A DNA stretch of 64,000 nucleotides from VHCN01 sp964589935 (GTDB lineage Bacteria > Verrucomicrobiota > Verrucomicrobiia > Limisphaerales > VHCN01), in assembly GCA_964589935.1 (NCBI GenBank), contig CAZPVD010000002.1:1-64000 (forward strand), read 5' to 3'. Below the pieces are notes generated by a model that was not told the DNA's origin, ran no database searches, and was given only the letters and a program-made list of their open reading frames with translations. A program made the position numbers and the translations under genes. This document shows positions 59,420 to 64,000 of the stretch, piece by piece. How positions within the stretch are numbered: the first letter of the stretch is position 1; every line of letters starts with the position of its first letter.

Positions 59420-59881
59420 ATGAAACTTTCGTTGCGTGGCGAATACGCACTGCGCGCCTTGATTGTGCTGGGAATCAGTCACGGCAAAAATGTCGTGCGC
59501 ATCCAGGCGATTTCGGACCAGCAGAACATACCCAAGCGATTCCTCGAACAGATCCTCAACGACCTCAAGGCCGCCGGTATCGTAGAAAGCAGGCGCGGCG
59601 TGACAGGCGGCTACCGCCTCCGGCGTGCGCCCGAACACATCACGCTGGCCGAAGTCATCCGCCACATCGAAGGGCCGCTAGCACCGGTGAGTTGCGTGAG
59701 TGAAAATTTTTATGAAAAGTGCTCGTGCCCGAACGAAGACAAGTGCGGCATCCGCAGCGTGATGAAGGAAGTTCGTGAGGCTATCGTAAAAATTCTGGAC
59801 GCCGTGACCGTGGCGCAACTCTGCGAGCGTGTCCGCCAGTTGCAGGGAGCGCATGACAACCCGCTCGAATATGTGATCTAG
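59420..59881 (+). CDS. Rrf2 family transcriptional regulator (CymR/IscR-like)
   Basis: The 153-residue protein begins MKLSLRGEYALRALIVLGIS and has IPKRFLEQILNDLKAAGIVESRRGVTGGYRL. A cysteine cluster CSCPNEDKC (about residues 99-107) follows, in the position where IscR binds an Fe-S cluster. Divergence from the sulfate genes suggests a CymR- or sulfur-responsive role. Confidence 0.9.
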   Translation: MKLSLRGEYALRALIVLGISHGKNVVRIQAISDQQNIPKRFLEQILNDLKAAGIVESRRGVTGGYRLRRAPEHITLAEVIRHIEGPLAPVSCVSENFYEKCSCPNEDKCGIRSVMKEVREAIVKILDAVTVAQLCERVRQLQGAHDNPLEYVI

Positions 59882-59956
59882 CACTGATCACCGCGGGTCA
59901 CCGACCAAAATTCCGCGCGTGACACCACGCAGCGTTCATGGCATTTCTTCGCGCGC

Positions 59957-60547
59957 ATGAAAACACTCGCTTTTGCCACACTGTTAACCGCCGCGCTCGC
60001 GCTGCCCGCGCTCGCACAGGAGAAGAAAGACGACCCCAAACCCGCCGCCAAGGAAGTCGCGATCATCAAAACTTCCGAGGGTGAAATGGTCGTCGAGTTC
60101 TGGCCTGACGTCGCGCCGAAGACGGTCGAGAATTTCAAGACGCTTGCCAAAAAAGGCTTCTACGACGGCACCGCTTTTCACCGCGTCATCAAGGATTTCA
60201 TGATTCAGGGCGGCGACCCGCTCACGAAGGATCCGGCGCAGGAGCGCCGCTGGGGCACGGGCGATCCGGGCTACAAGATCAAGGCCGAGTTCAACAACCG
60301 ATCGCACACGCGCGGTGTTCTCTCGATGGCACGCTCGCAGGATCCCGATTCCGCCGGCAGCCAGTTCTTCATCTGCCACGGCAGCCCGACCTTCCTCGAC
60401 GGGAAATACACCACCTTCGGCAAACTCATCAAAGGCGATGACGTGCTCGAAAAAATCGCCACCACCAAGACGCATCCACCCGACCGGCCCGACAAACGCA
60501 TGAACGTCGAGAGCATCAAAATTGTCCCCGCCGATTCCATCAAGTAA
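59957..60547 (+). CDS. periplasmic peptidyl-prolyl cis-trans isomerase (cyclophilin)
   Basis: The 196-residue protein has a signal peptide (FATLLTAALALPALA) and the cyclophilin core FYDGTAFHRVIKDFMIQGGDP, then GVLSMARSQDPDSAGSQFFI. It assists folding of exported proteins. A cytoplasmic paralogue follows 24 bases away. Confidence 0.92.
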   Translation: MKTLAFATLLTAALALPALAQEKKDDPKPAAKEVAIIKTSEGEMVVEFWPDVAPKTVENFKTLAKKGFYDGTAFHRVIKDFMIQGGDPLTKDPAQERRWGTGDPGYKIKAEFNNRSHTRGVLSMARSQDPDSAGSQFFICHGSPTFLDGKYTTFGKLIKGDDVLEKIATTKTHPPDRPDKRMNVESIKIVPADSIK

Positions 60548-60571
60548 CCGCAGCATTTCAACTCCACCTCC

Positions 60572-61099
60572 ATGAGCACGCCAAACGAAGTCGCTGTCAT
60601 CACCACCGACCACGGCAAGATGGTCGTCGAATTCTGGTCCGACGTGGCGCCGAACACCGTCGAGAATTTCAAGAAGCTTGCCCGCTCCGGTTATTACGAC
60701 GGCACCGCGTTCCACCGCATCATGAAGAACTTCATGATTCAGGGCGGCGATCCGCTCACGAAGAATCCCGCGGACGAGCACCGCTGGGGCACCGGCGGGC
60801 CCGGCTATCAGATCAAGGCGGAGTTTAACGACCGTTCGCACCAGCGCGGCGTGCTCTCGATGGCGCGCTCGTCCGATCCCGATTCCGCCGGCAGCCAGTT
60901 CTTCATCTGCCTCGCGGACGCCTCATTCCTCGACAACAAATACACCGCCTTCGGCTGTCTCATCGCCGGCGACGACGTGCTCGGCGCGATTGGCAACTTG
61001 CCCGTCACGCGCAGCGGCAGCGGCGAAAACAGCAAGCCCGCCAAGCGCGTCGGCGTGCAGAGCGTGCAGATCGTGGATCGCTCGACGATTGCCGCGTAG
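60572..61099 (+). CDS. cytoplasmic peptidyl-prolyl cis-trans isomerase (cyclophilin)
   Basis: The 175-residue protein repeats the core of the previous gene (GTAFHRIMKNFMIQGGDP, GVLSMARSSDPDSAGSQFF) but has no signal peptide and starts with VAVITTDHGKMVVEF. The two probably arose by duplication, one secreted and one internal. Confidence 0.92.
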   Translation: MSTPNEVAVITTDHGKMVVEFWSDVAPNTVENFKKLARSGYYDGTAFHRIMKNFMIQGGDPLTKNPADEHRWGTGGPGYQIKAEFNDRSHQRGVLSMARSSDPDSAGSQFFICLADASFLDNKYTAFGCLIAGDDVLGAIGNLPVTRSGSGENSKPAKRVGVQSVQIVDRSTIAA

Positions 61100-61119
61100 C
61101 AAGGCGCGCCGCCAGCGCG

Positions 61120-61323
61120 ATGAACTCCAAGGAACACGCAGCGCTCGCCTCGGCACTCGTTGCACTCGGTTGTCCGCAGGAAAAATCAACCGATATGGCC
61201 GCGCAACTCGACAAGCGCGCCCGCCAGCTCTCCGAACAAAAAGGCCGCACCTACGAGGAAGCGCTCGCGCACCTGCTCACTCTGATGAAGCAAGGCTGGG
61301 CCGCAAAGGAGCGCGGTGTTTGA
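61120..61323 (+). CDS. small helical protein, hypothetical
   Basis: The 67-residue protein is mostly helical (NSKEHAALASALVALGCPQE, MAAQLDKRARQLSEQKGRT, YEEALAHLLTLMKQGW). It has high GC bias like its neighbours and is 20 bases after the cyclophilin gene. No family is known to me. Confidence 0.6.
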   Translation: MNSKEHAALASALVALGCPQEKSTDMAAQLDKRARQLSEQKGRTYEEALAHLLTLMKQGWAAKERGV

Positions 61324-61359
61324 CATTCGCGGCGCGACCTTCGACTCTCGCCTTCCGTC

Positions 61360-61917
61360 ATGATTCATCCGTGGCCCACATTGCGCACAGAGCGTCTGGC
61401 GGATCACCGCATCTTCAAAATCCGCCGTGATTTCAAGCGCTCGCCGCGCACGGGCGCGGAGCACGACTTCTTCGTCCTCGAATGTCCCGGCTGGGTCAAC
61501 GTCATCGCCCTCACGCCCGACGACCAGCTCGTGCTCGTCGAGCAATTCCGTCACGGCGTGAACACCGTTGAGCTGGAAATCCCCGGCGGCGTGATGGACG
61601 CGCACGAGACCGATCCCGTCGCGACCGCCGTGCGCGAGTTACGCGAGGAGACCGGCTACGAAGGCGAGCGCGCCCGCTGTATCGGCACCGTGTGGGCCAA
61701 CCCGGCCATCATGAACAACAGTGTCCACACCGTGCTCATCGAGAATTGCCACTTGAAGCACGTCGTTGAATTCGATCACGGCGAAGACCTCGCGACCAAA
61801 CTCATTCCCGCGAGCGAAGCGCCCGGGCTCGTCGCCAGCGGAAAAATCAAACACTCCCTTGTGGTCGTCGCGCTCTATCACTTTGATCTGCACCGCAAAA
61901 AATCGGAAGGGGCATAA
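61360..61917 (+). CDS. Nudix hydrolase, ADP-ribose pyrophosphatase-like
   Basis: The 185-residue protein has a Nudix box GGVMDAHETDPVATAVRELREETGY. It reads G-x5-E-x8-RELREETGY, one residue longer than the common x7. The preceding QLVLVEQFRHGVNTVELEIP is typical of ADP-ribose pyrophosphatases. It cleaves ADP-ribose or similar nucleotides. Confidence 0.9.
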   Translation: MIHPWPTLRTERLADHRIFKIRRDFKRSPRTGAEHDFFVLECPGWVNVIALTPDDQLVLVEQFRHGVNTVELEIPGGVMDAHETDPVATAVRELREETGYEGERARCIGTVWANPAIMNNSVHTVLIENCHLKHVVEFDHGEDLATKLIPASEAPGLVASGKIKHSLVVVALYHFDLHRKKSEGA

Positions 61918-61954
61918 ACGGTTTTGCCTTCGTAAGTTTTGTGTCTTTTTGCCG

Positions 61955-63226
61955 CTATTTTCCCAGCGATTCGCGCAGGATGAATTTCCCCTGTTGCGCG
62001 TCGAACACGTTCACGTGAAGCGGCTCGGCGTCCCAGCCGCAAATTTTTTCCGCCGCGCCACGCATCTGGTGGAACTGCTGATACGTGATGACGCCGAGCA
62101 GCCGGTCCTTGTTCCACGGGCTTGGCTGGCACGTCGCGGCAAGCAGCGTCTTGCCGAGCCACGGCTCGCCGCGCACGTGCAGGCGGCCTTTCACGTGGCG
62201 CGCGAGGAGCTTGCGCTCAAGTCGCGCAAGCCACGCGTGGTTGTCCGAACGGCCGAGCATGAGATGATTCGCTGACGCGAGATCGTCGCGCGATAATTCC
62301 GCGTCGCTCTTCACGATGAGTCGTCCGCTCTTCATCGGATAATCGCCAAAACAAAACTCCGCAATGCGCACGGCCTCTGCGCGGAGCAACTCGGTTTCGC
62401 GTGGAATCGGCGACGCCGCTGGATGGCTGATGATGACACGCTCGTGAAAGAGGTCCTTGAAACCGCCCTCGCGCAGCGGCCGCTCGACGCGCGGCGCGGG
62501 ATGCGACTTGCGAAATTTGAGAAACCAATCCACGAGCGAATAGCGTTTGCGACGCGGATCATAAAGCCAGTCCCATGAATTGTGCCCGACGCGCGGGAGC
62601 TCGTCGTAGCGCACGCTGAACTTGAGCCGTTTCAACTCCGCGACGAGCCGGCGCGAGTGTTCGACCGTCACGATGTCGTCCGCGTCGCCGTGCACGCACC
62701 ACACGGGGATTTTTTCCAGCGCCTTCAACTTCGCGCGGCTGCCGCCGCCGCACACGGGCGCGATGGCGGCCCATTGTTCGGGATATTTGCACGCGAGCCG
62801 CCACGTCGCGTAGCCGCCCATCGAAAGCCCGGTGAGATACTGCCGGCGCGCGTCCACGCGATAACGGGCCTTGACCCAGTTGATGACATCCCAGAAATCC
62901 ACCTCGCCCATGTAGCGAAAACCGATGTCGCCGCGGCCAAACGGGCTGACAAAAATCACGTCCTCCCGAAAGCCGCGTGTGTGCATCTGGAAGCACTGCT
63001 CGGGAATCATCCGCTCGTCGCCGTCCATGCCGTGCAACGCAACGACCAGCGGCCACGCGCGACGCGAGGTGTAGGCACGCGGAACCCAAACGGCGAACGG
63101 CTGCTCCGAGTCGTCCACCGCCGAGCGATACGTTTCAGTGAAGTAACCGGTGCGAGGCGCCGTCACGGGCGATAGGTTGACCAACGGCAGCGCGAAGGCA
63201 ACGGGATTCACGCCGCCGTTTGTCAC
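61955..63226 (-). CDS. alpha/beta-hydrolase esterase (PHB-depolymerase/prolyl-oligopeptidase-like)
   Basis: GTG at 63226 gives 423 residues and overlaps the stop of the upstream gene as GTGA, so coupling is likely. The N-terminal half has oxyanion-side PLVVALHGMDGDE, nucleophile GLSMGGYATW, Asp in HGDADDIV and His in VGHNSWDW. The C-terminal 170 residues (with VIISHPAASPIPRETELLRA) are an added module. It is likely an acylesterase for polysaccharide side chains. An open frame reaching 63286 overlaps the upstream gene and is less likely. Confidence 0.82.
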   Translation of the reverse strand: MTNGGVNPVAFALPLVNLSPVTAPRTGYFTETYRSAVDDSEQPFAVWVPRAYTSRRAWPLVVALHGMDGDERMIPEQCFQMHTRGFREDVIFVSPFGRGDIGFRYMGEVDFWDVINWVKARYRVDARRQYLTGLSMGGYATWRLACKYPEQWAAIAPVCGGGSRAKLKALEKIPVWCVHGDADDIVTVEHSRRLVAELKRLKFSVRYDELPRVGHNSWDWLYDPRRKRYSLVDWFLKFRKSHPAPRVERPLREGGFKDLFHERVIISHPAASPIPRETELLRAEAVRIAEFCFGDYPMKSGRLIVKSDAELSRDDLASANHLMLGRSDNHAWLARLERKLLARHVKGRLHVRGEPWLGKTLLAATCQPSPWNKDRLLGVITYQQFHQMRGAAEKICGWDAEPLHVNVFDAQQGKFILRESLGK

Positions 63227-63897
63227 GGGCTTTTCCGTGCTGCTGCGCGTTTCATCGGGCGCCAGTGGCCGCGCCAGTCGAACCACTCCGTCGCGGCGAA
63301 CTGTTTCTTGTAGTCGTAAACGGACCGCTCGCGGTAGCAGTAGCCGGTGTAGAGGAAGCGGCAGCCGTGGCGGCGCGCGTGCTCGATTTCCCAGAGCATC
63401 GTCGCGATGCCGGGGCTGCGGCGCGACTCAGCGGGGTCGAACATCGCATACACGCTCGACGCGGCCTCGCGCCCGACATCGAAATAACTCGCGGCAACAA
63501 GCCGGCGGTTCGAGTAGGCGGCCAGTTCAATCGTGTGGCACGGGAACACCGCCGGCGCGGGGCCGAGGAAATTCTCCAGCGCGTCCGGCATGTTCTCCTT
63601 GAATCGCTCCTTGTGCGCGTCGAACAGCCGGCGGCGCTCGGCATCAATCACCGGCGCTTGAGTGCGCACTTCAAGATCCGCGTTGCGGCGCAGAACACGC
63701 CGCTGGCTTTGCGAGGGCGCGAATCGTTCGAGCACGATGCGCAGCGGCATCACGGTGAGTTCCGCGCCGTCTGATTCGACCTTCGAGTATCGAAAGAACA
63801 GCGGGCCGAAGTGACGCCAGCCCGCCGCCCACAGCGCGTCCATCCGCTCGGGCGTGGCGCTGAGTTCGACAAAAGTTTCATCCTGCCGCGGAATCAT
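63223..63897 (-). CDS. arginyltransferase (ATE)-like protein
   Basis: ATG at 63897 gives 224 residues. The C-terminal GNAT-like half has IELAAYSNRRLVAASYFDVG, HGCRFLYTGYCYRERSVYDYK, and WFDWRGHWRPM, matching the C-terminal core of arginyl/leucyl-tRNA-protein transferases. The N-terminal CxxC-type zinc region usual in ATE1 is not visible. It may attach an amino acid to a protein N-terminus or have a divergent role. The esterase follows with a four-base overlap. Confidence 0.75.
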   Translation of the reverse strand: MIPRQDETFVELSATPERMDALWAAGWRHFGPLFFRYSKVESDGAELTVMPLRIVLERFAPSQSQRRVLRRNADLEVRTQAPVIDAERRRLFDAHKERFKENMPDALENFLGPAPAVFPCHTIELAAYSNRRLVAASYFDVGREAASSVYAMFDPAESRRSPGIATMLWEIEHARRHGCRFLYTGYCYRERSVYDYKKQFAATEWFDWRGHWRPMKRAAARKSP

Positions 63898-64000
63898 GCC
63901 TGCCGAATTTCCGCGATGCCACGGGCGGCGTCCAGCGAGTTTCGGCGGGTGAACGCAGTTGCCTTCCTGCCGGGCGCGGATATGATTCATCTGAACTTCG
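63898..64000. other. window end, no gene assigned
   Basis: The frame of the ATE-like gene stays open to 63990 but adds a low-complexity leader (NHIRARQEGNCVHPPKLAG). Nothing else is recognised. Confidence 0.3.

Overview
The window looks like a chromosome segment of a free-living, GC-rich Verrucomicrobia-type bacterium (PVC superphylum). This is inferred from gene content and style, not from a marker search. The signs are a secreted sulfatase, several Gfo/Idh/MocA oxidoreductases, two quinoprotein-like beta-propellers, a MoxR/DUF58/transglutaminase cluster, secreted TPR proteins, and many short purine/pyrimidine-biased intergenic repeats. Most genes have strong third-position GC bias, which is why long open frames also appear opposite real genes; those were left out.

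Layout. 1-7.8 kb: carbohydrate and amino-sugar genes (two Gfo/Idh/MocA oxidoreductases, sulfatase with a divergent AraC regulator, nagB, a DegT aminotransferase, nagA). 7.8-12.3 kb: MoxR ATPase, DUF58 and transglutaminase-like membrane protein. 12.3-17.2 kb: DUF3500 Tat protein, RNase III, an M24 peptidase homologue, a VOC protein and a MarR regulator. 17.3-25.0 kb: a same-strand run of a secreted PQQ-type propeller, a DUF4160/DUF2442 pair, a second propeller, an AMP-forming ligase-like protein, two small proteins and an aldehyde/acyl-CoA dehydrogenase. 25-31 kb: small lipoprotein-like genes with a duplicated tail, a LuxR response regulator, a DUF2092/C45 hydrolase, a nucleotidyltransferase pair, and phosphoglucomutase. 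31-38.5 kb: nuoA, HPr, gatC/gatA/gatB interrupted by unrelated genes, and mpl. 38.5-43.2 kb: two secreted TPR proteins, a REC-PAS-histidine kinase and a DHH phosphoesterase. 43.4-44.2 kb: tRNA-Glu and tRNA-Gly with recombinase and Rep-like remnants between them. 44.2-49.6 kb: translation cluster (tig, rplI, ssb, rpsF, pth, L25, prs). 49.7-52.7 kb: SIS isomerase, an integron-type gene cassette, and uvrC. 52.7-53.8 kb: PadR regulator with a membrane protein. 53.8-59.9 kb: sulfate ABC transporter, binding protein and porin, divergent from an Rrf2 regulator. 59.9-64 kb: two cyclophilins, a Nudix hydrolase, an esterase and an arginyltransferase-like gene.

Most notable signals. (1) A low-GC membrane-protein gene at 50.4-50.9 kb is bracketed by the two halves of an attC-like site, and its stop codon lies inside the R'' box. 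(2) In-frame, palindrome-like insertions occur in uvrC and possibly pgm and gatB, and related repeats lie between genes. (3) An OscA/DUF2292-like segment is fused to a porin at the head of a sulfate-uptake operon. (4) A recombinase/Rep graveyard lies against tRNA-Glu. (5) The PadR promoter has a perfect 10-bp palindrome between its -35 and -10 boxes and predicts a leaderless mRNA. (6) The 17-25 kb propeller/ligase/dehydrogenase cluster is a plausible uncharacterised acid- or aldehyde-converting pathway.
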